DNA from: Clostridium carboxidivorans P7
GTDB taxonomy: Bacteria > Bacillota > Clostridia > Clostridiales > Clostridiaceae
Assembly: GCF_001038625.1 (NCBI RefSeq)
Contig: NZ_CP011803.1
Span: 62,001 to 126,000, forward strand
Direction of reading: 5' to 3'
Length of the DNA stretch: 64,000 nt
This document shows, in pieces, positions 1-7,376 of the stretch. A program made the translations under genes and the position numbers. The notes beneath the pieces are model-generated. The model was not told the DNA's origin and did not search any database. It saw nothing but the letters and a program-made list of their open reading frames with translations. Numbering within the stretch: position 1 is the first letter of the stretch; the number at the start of each line of letters is the position of its first letter.

Positions 1-1
1 A

Positions 2-547
2 ATTAAATATATTAAAAATCCATCTAAAGAAATTTTAGTTAAGGCTATAAAGCAAAAAGGATGGGCTATTCAATTTTACAAGGATCCACCTGAAGAAATT
101 CAAATTATGGCAGTGGAAAAAGATTGGGATTCTATTAAGTATATAGAACAACCAACGGAGAAAGTAAAAGTTAGAGCAGTTGAAATGGAATGGAATGCCA
201 TAAAATATATAAAAGAACCATCTATGAAAGTTCAAAGAATAGCTGTGTCTAAAAATGAAGAGGCTATAACGTTTATTAAAAATATAACAGAAGAAACGTG
301 GAAGAATTTTATTGAAGATAATATTAAGGTCCTAAAGTATGTAGAAAATAAAATTTCTCAAGTTGATATAGAAGAAATTATTAAAGATAAAATTAAAAAA
401 GAAGATGTTAATAAGGATTATATTATAGATTTTATAAAAGATAGTACTTTAAAAATTGATAAGATTAAATTTATATATAAATATGGCAGCATGAAGGCTA
501 AAGCTACACTTTTAGATTATAAGCTTTCAATATCAAATAATCTTTAA
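2..547 (+). CDS. Repeat protein with 22-residue alpha-helical-type repeats (partial, 5' end missing)
   Basis: The reading frame is open from the left edge and ends with TAA at 545-547, so the true start lies outside the window. From nucleotide 44 the protein shows at least three consecutive units of 22 residues with the pattern A-V-x4-W-x-x-I-K-Y-I-x-x-P-x-x-K-V-x-x-x; a partial unit comes before and a degenerate one after. The period is visible as Ala at each unit start and Tyr-Ile/Phe-Ile in the middle. The pattern resembles DUF4116-like helical repeats ('we predict this residue from its neighbours' type short repeats), but the family name is a tentative match. After the repeats the C-terminus is Lys/Glu/Ile-rich. 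Function is unknown; such repeats usually mediate protein contacts. It precedes an AAA+/VWA pair on the same strand by 73 bp. Confidence 0.7.
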   Translation: MKYIKNPSKEILVKAIKQKGWAIQFYKDPPEEIQIMAVEKDWDSIKYIEQPTEKVKVRAVEMEWNAIKYIKEPSMKVQRIAVSKNEEAITFIKNITEETWKNFIEDNIKVLKYVENKISQVDIEEIIKDKIKKEDVNKDYIIDFIKDSTLKIDKIKFIYKYGSMKAKATLLDYKLSISNNL

Positions 548-620
548 TTAAAATGTTAATTTCCACGTTACAAAATCAAGTATGATATGAAAATTTGAAT
601 AAAAGAAAGGGGAAATAAAA

Positions 621-1772
621 ATGAATTTTACAGATGCACTATTAACAGTAGAATTAGTTATTAAAAGTGACTCAGTACCTTTGATTGTAGGTGAAAGTGG
701 TATAGGAAAAACTGCACTGGTTAAAAGTTTAGCACAAATGCATAATTATTATAGTATAGGCATAGATGGCAATATGCTTAAGGAGGGCGAAATTGGAGGG
801 TTACCTACAGTTGAAGAATATAAGGTAAATGTGGATGGAAATGTAGAAATAAGAAAAAAGACTGTATACGCAATACATACAAAACTTTTAGAAATACACA
901 ATGTTTTGAAAAAGGATCCCAACAAAAAAATATTGTTGTTCATCGATGAACTAAATAGGTGTGAACATAGTGTACAGCAAGAGCTTATGAATATAATATT
1001 AAACAGAGAAATAAATGGGTATAGGTTACATGATAATGTAAAAGTTATAGCTGCTATGAATCCATCTAATAAATATGATAATTTTGCCAATACAGATTAC
1101 CAGGTAGTAGATATGGATCCTGCACAAGAAGATAGATTTGTTTGGATTGAAATGGAAGCAGATGCCAGGTCATGGCTTCAGTGGGGAATGAAGAAGAACG
1201 ATAAAAATGGACAAACTAACATACATGAAGAAGTATTGGAGTTTATAGCAAACTTTCCTGAATATTTGAGTACTCCAAATTCAAAAGAATACATAAAGGC
1301 TACCCCAAGAAGCTGGGAAAGAGTGTCTAAAGCTTATAGAGTCTACTTAAATAGTAAAAATGAAATACCTTCTAGAATATTTTATAATGTTGTAAAGGGA
1401 AATTTGGGTGCAAGCATTGCTCAAGATTTTTATAATTATTTAGAAAATAATAAAAATCCTCTAATAAAGCCAGAAAATATATTTATAGATGAGAATATAA
1501 GTGATGAGCTGAAAGAAAGAATAGAAAGTGAAAGCCATTCTAGATTATATCTTACTGCTAAAAATGCATTGAATTATCTTAATAATAAAGAACATGGAAA
1601 AAGAGAGATTAGGTTATTATCAGAATTATTGCAATGTTATCCTGCAGATTTAAAAATGAGTATAATGCAAGAAATAAAATGGAATTATGAAGATAGTTTA
1701 TATAAGGAATTTTTAGAAGAGCCATCTTTTGTAGAAGGATACTTTGATGTATATGAAATGGTAAATTCTTAG
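621..1772 (+). CDS. MoxR-like AAA+ ATPase
   Basis: The 383-residue protein has a Walker A motif GESGIGKT at residues 24-31, Walker B LLFIDE at about 105-110 and a sensor-1 Asn in AAMNPS near 147, the layout of the MoxR/dynein-related AAA+ branch. These ATPases are thought to act as chaperones that remodel a partner, commonly a VWA-domain protein encoded next door. Here the next gene, 27 bp downstream, is such a partner. The start ATG follows an AAAGGGG ribosome-binding site. The C-terminal 150 residues are helical and not recognised. Substrate and physiological role are unknown; family assignment is firm. Confidence 0.85.
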   Translation: MNFTDALLTVELVIKSDSVPLIVGESGIGKTALVKSLAQMHNYYSIGIDGNMLKEGEIGGLPTVEEYKVNVDGNVEIRKKTVYAIHTKLLEIHNVLKKDPNKKILLFIDELNRCEHSVQQELMNIILNREINGYRLHDNVKVIAAMNPSNKYDNFANTDYQVVDMDPAQEDRFVWIEMEADARSWLQWGMKKNDKNGQTNIHEEVLEFIANFPEYLSTPNSKEYIKATPRSWERVSKAYRVYLNSKNEIPSRIFYNVVKGNLGASIAQDFYNYLENNKNPLIKPENIFIDENISDELKERIESESHSRLYLTAKNALNYLNNKEHGKREIRLLSELLQCYPADLKMSIMQEIKWNYEDSLYKEFLEEPSFVEGYFDVYEMVNS

Positions 1773-1799
1773 AAATTTGAATGAAAAAGGGTGATTTAA

Positions 1800-3179
1800 A
1801 TGGAGGAAGTTAATAAGTTTGAGGATTTGAGAATTAAATTATTAAATGAAGTAATTCAGTGGGACAACAAGCCTAATTTAACAAAAGAATTTAAAGAAAA
1901 TTTTTTTAAATTACTAGAACTTTGTACATTTTCTATGATGCAGGATAAGGATAATTTTTTTGCTCTTTTTACAGTTCAAATGAAAAGAGAAATAAGACTG
2001 GATTTAGATACAGCAGTGGGTAATATGGCATCGTTAACGCATTTTAATATATACTTTAATCCTTATATTTTTTTACAATGTTCTATTGAAGAGATGAAAG
2101 CATTAATAAAACATGAAATCTACCATATCATGAACAATCATTTAAAAAGAGCTAAATCTATAAGAGGAAAATATAGTTCTGTAGCTATAAGCAAAGCTAT
2201 GGATGTATCAATTAATCAGTACATAGATAAACTTCCAGCTTGGTCCGATAATTTAACTAATGTAAGTCTTACTTATAATATAGATTTAAAACCTAATGAA
2301 AATATGGAATACTATGCTAAAGAAATTCAAAAGGGTATAGATAAATTAAAATCCAATAAGGGTAAAGAAATTATTGAAAATAGAGATGATAAAAATAGTA
2401 AATTAGTAAAAAAGGAGCATGATAGTGCTCATGCTCATGATTTATGGTGGTATTCAGAGGATGATCTCAATTTAGAACAATTAAAGGATCTTATAAAAAA
2501 AGTAGCTAATAATGCTAACAAGGGAAAAATTCCTAGTGAGATTCAACAAATAATTGATGATCTAAATAAAATACCTGAAATATCATGGAAAGATTATTTA
2601 AAAAAGATTATAGGAACATTACCATCAGGTCACAAAAAAACTATTACAAGAAAAGATAGAAGGCAACCATATAGATTGGAATTGAGAGGAAAGCTTAATA
2701 ATCACATAGCTCAAATAATTATAGCAATAGACATAAGCGGCAGTATAACAGATGGAGAGATAGATCAAATAATGACAGAAGTTTTTAATATTATAAAAAG
2801 TTATCCTTCAGAAATAACGATTATAGAATGTGACAATCAAATAAGAAGAGTGTATAAGGTGAAAAATAAAAGAGATATAAGAAAAAAGCTAGATACTAGA
2901 GGTGGAACTTCATATTCTCCTGTATTTGAATATATTTATAGTCATAGAATGAGGAATCATCTGCTTATATACTTCACAGATGGGGTTGGAGAAAAAGAGC
3001 TTACCTGTATGCCTATAAACTATAAAACACTTTGGGTAATTACAGGAAAGGGGGAGAGCTTATCATTAAATAACTCATATGGTGAAGTAAAAAGATTATC
3101 AAATATAAAAGTGGAAAAACCAGATCCCACATATGCTAAAGATACTATGAAAGATATGCTTGTAGAATGGCAAAAATAA
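1800..3179 (+). CDS. VWA-like / putative metallopeptidase domain protein (DUF2201 type)
   Basis: The 459-residue protein combines an N-terminal HEIYH motif (residues 105-109, zincin type HExxH) with a C-terminal von Willebrand A-like domain whose DISGS motif at 311-315 fits a MIDAS metal site; a later FTDG also fits. This is the arrangement of the DUF2201 'VWA-like, putative metallopeptidase' family. It is adjacent to a MoxR-like ATPase and is probably its client or complex partner. A charged linker of about 100 residues separates the two domains. Whether the HExxH site is catalytic cannot be told from sequence. The start ATG follows AAAAAGGGTGAT. Confidence 0.8.
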   Translation: MEEVNKFEDLRIKLLNEVIQWDNKPNLTKEFKENFFKLLELCTFSMMQDKDNFFALFTVQMKREIRLDLDTAVGNMASLTHFNIYFNPYIFLQCSIEEMKALIKHEIYHIMNNHLKRAKSIRGKYSSVAISKAMDVSINQYIDKLPAWSDNLTNVSLTYNIDLKPNENMEYYAKEIQKGIDKLKSNKGKEIIENRDDKNSKLVKKEHDSAHAHDLWWYSEDDLNLEQLKDLIKKVANNANKGKIPSEIQQIIDDLNKIPEISWKDYLKKIIGTLPSGHKKTITRKDRRQPYRLELRGKLNNHIAQIIIAIDISGSITDGEIDQIMTEVFNIIKSYPSEITIIECDNQIRRVYKVKNKRDIRKKLDTRGGTSYSPVFEYIYSHRMRNHLLIYFTDGVGEKELTCMPINYKTLWVITGKGESLSLNNSYGEVKRLSNIKVEKPDPTYAKDTMKDMLVEWQK

Positions 3180-3180
3180 A

Positions 3181-3222
3181 GTAAAGTTTATTGTTGACAA
3201 CTTTACTCTGGTTTGATATTAT
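3181..3222 (+). promoter_or_regulatory. iscR promoter with palindromic operator candidate
   Basis: TTGACA at 3194-3199 and TATTAT at 3217-3222 are separated by 17 bp, a near-ideal sigma-A promoter. A perfect 8-bp inverted repeat (GTAAAGTT at 3181-3188, AACTTTAC at 3199-3206) with a 10-bp centre encloses the -35 element. Rrf2/IscR regulators often repress their own operon from a site over the promoter, so this is a candidate autoregulatory operator (inference). It lies directly after the upstream stop codon and could also work as a weak terminator, but no T-run follows. Confidence 0.7.
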
Positions 3223-3270
3223 ATATTTATAAAGCATAGTAAAATACTCAACATTAAAGGAAGTGGTTAA

Positions 3271-3726
3271 GTGAAGCTATCAACTAAGGGACAATATGGA
3301 GTAAAAGCTATGGTTGATTTGGCTGTTCACTATGGTGAAGGACCATCATCCATAAAAAGTATAGCAGAAAGACAGAATATTTCTGAATACTACTTAGAGC
3401 AATTATTTTCACCTCTTAGGAAGGCAAATTTGATAAAAAGCATAAGAGGAGCTCAAGGCGGTTATGTACTTGAAAGAGAGCCAAAGGATATGACTGTGTT
3501 TGAAATAATGGAAGTATTAGAAGGACCAGTAGAAATATCTAAATGTATAGATGAACACAATGAAAATTCTTGTGGTAATATGGATTGTTGTGCTACTAGA
3601 CTTTTATGGTCAAGAATAAAGGAAAGTATAGATAGTGTTATGAAAGCTACCACTCTTGAAGACATGGTAGAAGATTATAAAAAAATGAAAAGTAACAAGG
3701 TGAAAGGGGATAATATTAATGAATAA
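3271..3726 (+). CDS. iscR: Rrf2-family transcriptional regulator (IscR-like)
   Basis: The 151-residue protein is an Rrf2 winged-helix regulator. It has an N-terminal HTH, the family signature SIRGAQGGYVL at about 57-67, and a cysteine cluster (C92, C101, C106, C107) like the Fe-S ligands of IscR. It heads the nifS-nifU operon and overlaps nifS by 8 bp, so it most likely senses Fe-S cluster status and controls cluster assembly. The start is GTG after AAAGGAAG. The family (IscR, CymR, NsrR) shares the fold. CymR-type sulfur control is the main alternative, but the cysteines and the operon favour IscR. Confidence 0.88.
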   Translation: MKLSTKGQYGVKAMVDLAVHYGEGPSSIKSIAERQNISEYYLEQLFSPLRKANLIKSIRGAQGGYVLEREPKDMTVFEIMEVLEGPVEISKCIDEHNENSCGNMDCCATRLLWSRIKESIDSVMKATTLEDMVEDYKKMKSNKVKGDNINE

Positions 3727-4921
3727 AAATGTTTATATGGATTATTCAGCTACTACTTATACAAAGCCTGAGGTACTAAAGGAGATGCTTCCATATTTTA
3801 CAGAATATTTTGGAAACCCATCCTCATTATATTCAATGTCAGATGCGCCTAGAAAGGCTATAGATAAAGCAAGAGAAAGAGTAGCTAAAGCACTAAATGC
3901 TTCTAAAGATGAAATATTCTTTACTGCAGGAGGTTCTGAAGGTGATAACTGGATATTAAAAGGTATAGCCTTTGCAAATAAAAACAAAGGAAATCATATA
4001 ATAACTACAAAAATAGAACATCATGCCATATTACATACAGGTAAGTTCTTAGAGAAAAGTGGTTTTGATGTAACTTATTTACCAGTAGATGAGTATGGAC
4101 TTATAAGAATAGAAGATTTAAAGAAAGCAATTACAGATAAAACTATACTTGTTTCAGTAATGTTTGCTAACAATGAAGTAGGTTCAATTCAACCTATAGA
4201 AGAAATAGGAAAGATATGTAAAGAGCATAATATTTATTTCCATACTGATGCAGTGCAAGCTGTAGGACATGTGAAGATAGATGTGCAAGCTATGAATATA
4301 ACTGCATTGTCTTTAGCTGGACATAAGTTCTATGGACCTAAGGGTGAAGGTGCATTATATTTAAGAAAAGGAACTAGAATAGAAAATTTAATTCATGGTG
4401 GAGCACAAGAAAGAGGAAAGAGAGCTACTACTGAAAATGTACCTGGAATAGTAGGTCTTGGTAAAGCAATAGAAATTGCTGTAGAAGAATTAGAACCAGA
4501 AGCTAAGAGATTAACTAAACTTAGAGATAAGCTTTTAAATGGTCTTGTAGAAAAGGTTCCTTATGTTAAAGTTAATGGACCAATAGGTGAAAAGAGAATG
4601 CCTGGAAATGTTAATGTAAGTTTTATTGGAATAGAAGGAGAAACTTTATTATTAGATTTAAATGATGCAGGTATATTTGCTTCTACAGGAAGTGCGTGTG
4701 CATCAGGATCATTAGATCCATCTCATGTACTTTTAGCACTAGGTTTAAAACATGAAGTAGCTCATGGTTCATTAAGATTAAGCTTAGGCGCAGGAACTAC
4801 TGAAGAACAAGTAGATTATGCACTAGAAGTAATACCTAAAATAGTTGAAAGAAGAAGAGAAATGTCACCACTTTGGGAAGATTTTATAAAAACAGAAAAT
4901 GCAAAGAAAGAAGGTAGATAA
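3719..4921 (+). CDS. nifS: Cysteine desulfurase (NifS/IscS type)
   Basis: The 400-residue PLP enzyme removes sulfur from cysteine as a persulfide for Fe-S cluster assembly. The PLP-binding lysine is K203 in GHKFYGPKG, the cofactor-contacting His is in IEHHA near 100, and the catalytic cysteine is C327 in the group I loop SACASGS. The length is normal for the family. Its start codon lies inside the end of iscR, and nifU follows after 2 bp, so the three genes form one translationally coupled operon with the scaffold as sulfur acceptor. Confidence 0.95.
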   Translation: MNKNVYMDYSATTYTKPEVLKEMLPYFTEYFGNPSSLYSMSDAPRKAIDKARERVAKALNASKDEIFFTAGGSEGDNWILKGIAFANKNKGNHIITTKIEHHAILHTGKFLEKSGFDVTYLPVDEYGLIRIEDLKKAITDKTILVSVMFANNEVGSIQPIEEIGKICKEHNIYFHTDAVQAVGHVKIDVQAMNITALSLAGHKFYGPKGEGALYLRKGTRIENLIHGGAQERGKRATTENVPGIVGLGKAIEIAVEELEPEAKRLTKLRDKLLNGLVEKVPYVKVNGPIGEKRMPGNVNVSFIGIEGETLLLDLNDAGIFASTGSACASGSLDPSHVLLALGLKHEVAHGSLRLSLGAGTTEEQVDYALEVIPKIVERRREMSPLWEDFIKTENAKKEGR

Positions 4922-4923
4922 AT

Positions 4924-5355
4924 ATGATGTACAGTGAAAAAGTTATGGATCACTTTAGAAATCCTAGAAATGTAGGAGAAATTCCAGATGCTAATGGTAT
5001 TGGAGAAGTTGGAAACCCACAATGTGGAGATATAATGAAAATATATATTAAAGTTGAAAATGATATAATTGAAGATGTAAAATTTAAAACTTTTGGATGC
5101 GGATCAGCTATAGCATCTTCAAGTATGGCTACAGAACTTATAAAAGGAAAAAAGGTTGATGAAGCTTGGGAATTAACTAACAGAGCAGTAGCTGAAGCTT
5201 TAGATGGACTTCCACCAGTAAAAATGCATTGCTCAGTTCTTGCAGAAGAAGCTATTCATAAAGCTATAAATAATTATAGAGAATCTCAAGGATTGGAACC
5301 TTGGGCAATGAAGACACATTCAGAAACTATTCATGAACATGTGCACGGAAATTAA
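4924..5355 (+). CDS. nifU: Fe-S cluster assembly scaffold NifU/IscU
   Basis: The 143-residue scaffold on which Fe-S clusters are built. The three ligand cysteines are present (C34 in NPQCGD, C59 in FGCGSA, C103 in HCS), with the conserved Asp at 36. It corresponds to the N-terminal IscU domain of NifU; the ferredoxin and C-terminal NifU domains are absent, as in many clostridia. It lies 2 bp after nifS. ATG at 4924 and ATG at 4927 are adjacent and cannot be told apart. Confidence 0.95.
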   Translation: MMYSEKVMDHFRNPRNVGEIPDANGIGEVGNPQCGDIMKIYIKVENDIIEDVKFKTFGCGSAIASSSMATELIKGKKVDEAWELTNRAVAEALDGLPPVKMHCSVLAEEAIHKAINNYRESQGLEPWAMKTHSETIHEHVHGN

Positions 5356-5368
5356 AATATAATTTATA

Positions 5369-5403
5369 AAAATATAACCTTATTTTGAGGTTATATTTTT
5401 TTT
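5369..5403 (+). terminator. Terminator of the iscR-nifS-nifU operon
   Basis: A 10-12 bp stem (AATATAACCT paired with AGGTTATATT, loop of about 7) is followed by an uninterrupted T-run, just after the nifU stop codon. Confidence 0.88.
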
Positions 5404-5475
5404 GCCATTGCACAAAATACAGCAAAGGAAGTTATTCAAGTTTTATAACTTAATTATAAATAGAGGTGATGAAAC

Positions 5476-5982
5476 TTGTATAGATCAAAAGATTTTACAC
5501 TTATGGATGTTATAAATGTAAATGGCAAAAAACTCGGATTTATAAATGATTTGCTTGTAGATTTTTATATGAAAAAGATAATAGGATTTAGTATTGCTCC
5601 ATATGGGCTATTGAAAAAAACTTTAAATGTACTTATAGAAGATGTAGTTAGTTTTAATTCGGTAATGGTTATTACAAAAACAACTTCAGCAGATTTTTTG
5701 CAATTTAAAAGTATTAAAGATATGGATGTGAGAGATGAAAAAGGCAATATATTGGGTATGGTAGAAGATATAATATTTGATAAAATGTCTTTCAAAATAA
5801 GTTCATTAGTAGTATCTATGGGTTTTATAACTAATTTTTTATCTGGTAAGAAAATAATATTGATTAAGGATATTTTAATAGGAGAAGAAAGTTTGTTGTT
5901 TAATGGAAGAAGTGAAAACCTAAGTTTTTGTAGTTTACCACATAAATTGTTTACGGAAGATGATTTGAATGAAAAAAGTTAA
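5476..5982 (+). CDS. PRC-barrel domain protein
   Basis: The 168-residue protein contains two PRC-barrel-like segments, seen as two copies of a 'dVxdxxGkxlGxvxDixfD' pattern: one at the N-terminus (DVINVNGKKLGFINDLLVD) and one near residue 90 (DVRDEKGNILGMVEDIIFD). PRC barrels are small beta-barrels found in RNA-processing and photosynthetic proteins; the role here is unknown. The start is TTG preceded by AGAGGTGAT at a 6-base spacing. The end overlaps the next gene by 14 bp, so the pair is translationally coupled. Confidence 0.75.
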   Translation: MYRSKDFTLMDVINVNGKKLGFINDLLVDFYMKKIIGFSIAPYGLLKKTLNVLIEDVVSFNSVMVITKTTSADFLQFKSIKDMDVRDEKGNILGMVEDIIFDKMSFKISSLVVSMGFITNFLSGKKIILIKDILIGEESLLFNGRSENLSFCSLPHKLFTEDDLNEKS

Positions 5983-6991
5983 AAGAATATATAAGTACAT
6001 ATTAACTATTATAATTGTATTTTTAATAATACTTCTATGTTTAAGAAGTTCTGCTATTAGAGAAGCAATATATTTACTGTTCATTTCTTTTATAATTGCT
6101 TATACTTTAAGACCAATGAATAAATATATGGAGCAAAATGGAATAAGAAAAAAATTTGCAGCAGTAAGTCTCATATGCATTTTAATATTAATTACAATGA
6201 CAATTTTTTTGCTAATTGTACCATCTGCTTTTAAGGAAAGTTTAAATATAAGTTATACAATAGATAAAATACAGAAAATTATAGATAATTTATATTTAAA
6301 GTTAAAGCCTATAAGTAACAATAAAACCATTTATGCAGTAATGAATAATGTATCCATAAAGATAAATAATCAATTAATTAGTTTATTTTCAAAAATATTT
6401 GATTCAGCCTTAAATATAGGTCAAAATATAGTATCTATTGCGGTTATACCTATAATATCTTATTATTTTTTAGCAGATGGAGACAATATAGCAAATAAAT
6501 TATTAAATTTTTTTCCAATTAACAGCAGGAATATGGTAAAAAAAATAAGCAAGGATATAGATAAAATATTAGGTAGATATATAGTTAGTCAGCTGCTTTT
6601 ATGTGCATTTATTGGAATTGTAACTTTTGCAATTTTAATATTTCTACATATAGATTTCCCTATAATTTTATCCATACTAAATGCCTTTTTTAATATAATA
6701 CCCTATTTTGGACCAGTTTTTGGAGCTGTGCCTGCAATTTTTATAGCACTGATTAAATCGCCACAAAAAGCTATGTGGGTATTGATATGGTTATATTTAT
6801 TACAACAAATAGAAGGTAATATATTATCACCTAAAATTACAGGGGATAGTGTAAATATGCATCCACTTATGGTTATAATATTACTTGTAGTAGGTGGAAA
6901 GATTGCCGGTTTTCTAGGAATGATACTTGCTATTCCAGTAGGAGTTATGATAAAGGTAATTTATGAAGACTTGAATTATTACTTATTTTAA
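5969..6991 (+). CDS. AI-2E family permease (YrrI/YtvI-like)
   Basis: The 340-residue integral membrane protein has about seven to eight hydrophobic segments: an N-terminal pair, one near 70-85, then a cluster from about 150 to 335. It has the characteristic motif region N-I-I-P-Y-F-G-P near residue 245 and a C-terminal G-D-S-V-N-M-H-P-L segment. It belongs to the AI-2E transporter (PerM/YrrI) family. Members have been linked to autoinducer or ion export, but the substrate cannot be inferred. In B. subtilis a member (yrrI) also sits directly upstream of alaS. The start ATG lies within the previous gene. Confidence 0.85.
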   Translation: MKKVKRIYKYILTIIIVFLIILLCLRSSAIREAIYLLFISFIIAYTLRPMNKYMEQNGIRKKFAAVSLICILILITMTIFLLIVPSAFKESLNISYTIDKIQKIIDNLYLKLKPISNNKTIYAVMNNVSIKINNQLISLFSKIFDSALNIGQNIVSIAVIPIISYYFLADGDNIANKLLNFFPINSRNMVKKISKDIDKILGRYIVSQLLLCAFIGIVTFAILIFLHIDFPIILSILNAFFNIIPYFGPVFGAVPAIFIALIKSPQKAMWVLIWLYLLQQIEGNILSPKITGDSVNMHPLMVIILLVVGGKIAGFLGMILAIPVGVMIKVIYEDLNYYLF

Positions 6992-7042
6992 ATAAGTGTA
7001 ATTCTAATTTATGTAAATTTTGCGATTTATTAGCTGATACTG

Positions 7043-7071
7043 TTGACATATGAATTATTTTTAATTATAAT
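7043..7071 (+). promoter_or_regulatory. alaS T-box promoter
   Basis: TTGACA at 7043-7048 and TATAAT at 7066-7071 are both perfect consensus with an optimal 17-bp spacer. The transcript would start near 7078, at the beginning of the T-box leader. Confidence 0.9.
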
Positions 7072-7077
7072 TTGTAT

Positions 7078-7345
7078 CATAATTAGATATGAAGGCAATG
7101 ATTGGAAGGAGTATTTATATTTCTACATAAAGAGAAGAAGTGGAAGGTGAAAACTTCTTGTAGGATATACTGAAGCAGTCCAGGAGTCATAAGCTTTAAA
7201 GAGACACAGCTTTATTTTAAGAAGTGATTACTGAACTCAAGTTTTAATTTTCATGTATTTATAAATTAAAACGTTTTAGCTGTGTAATTAGGGTGGTACC
7301 ACGGAAACAGCTTTCGTCCCTTTTGGGATGGAAGTTTTTTTGTTA
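7078..7345 (+). promoter_or_regulatory. T-box riboswitch (alanine), alaS leader
   Basis: The leader holds the invariant T-box AGGGTGGTACCACGG at 7290-7304, whose TGGT pairs with the ACCA end of uncharged tRNA. An intrinsic terminator follows directly (stem 7311-7320 with 7325-7334, then seven T at 7335-7341). Upstream, Stem I carries GAAGCAG at 7172-7178; the GCA at 7175-7177 is followed by a purine and is the expected specifier codon for alanine. Uncharged tRNA-Ala would stabilise the antiterminator and switch on alaS. The identity of the downstream gene agrees with the specifier. Confidence 0.95.
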
Positions 7346-7376
7346 CAAAACATTAAGAATAAAGGAGAGATAATTT

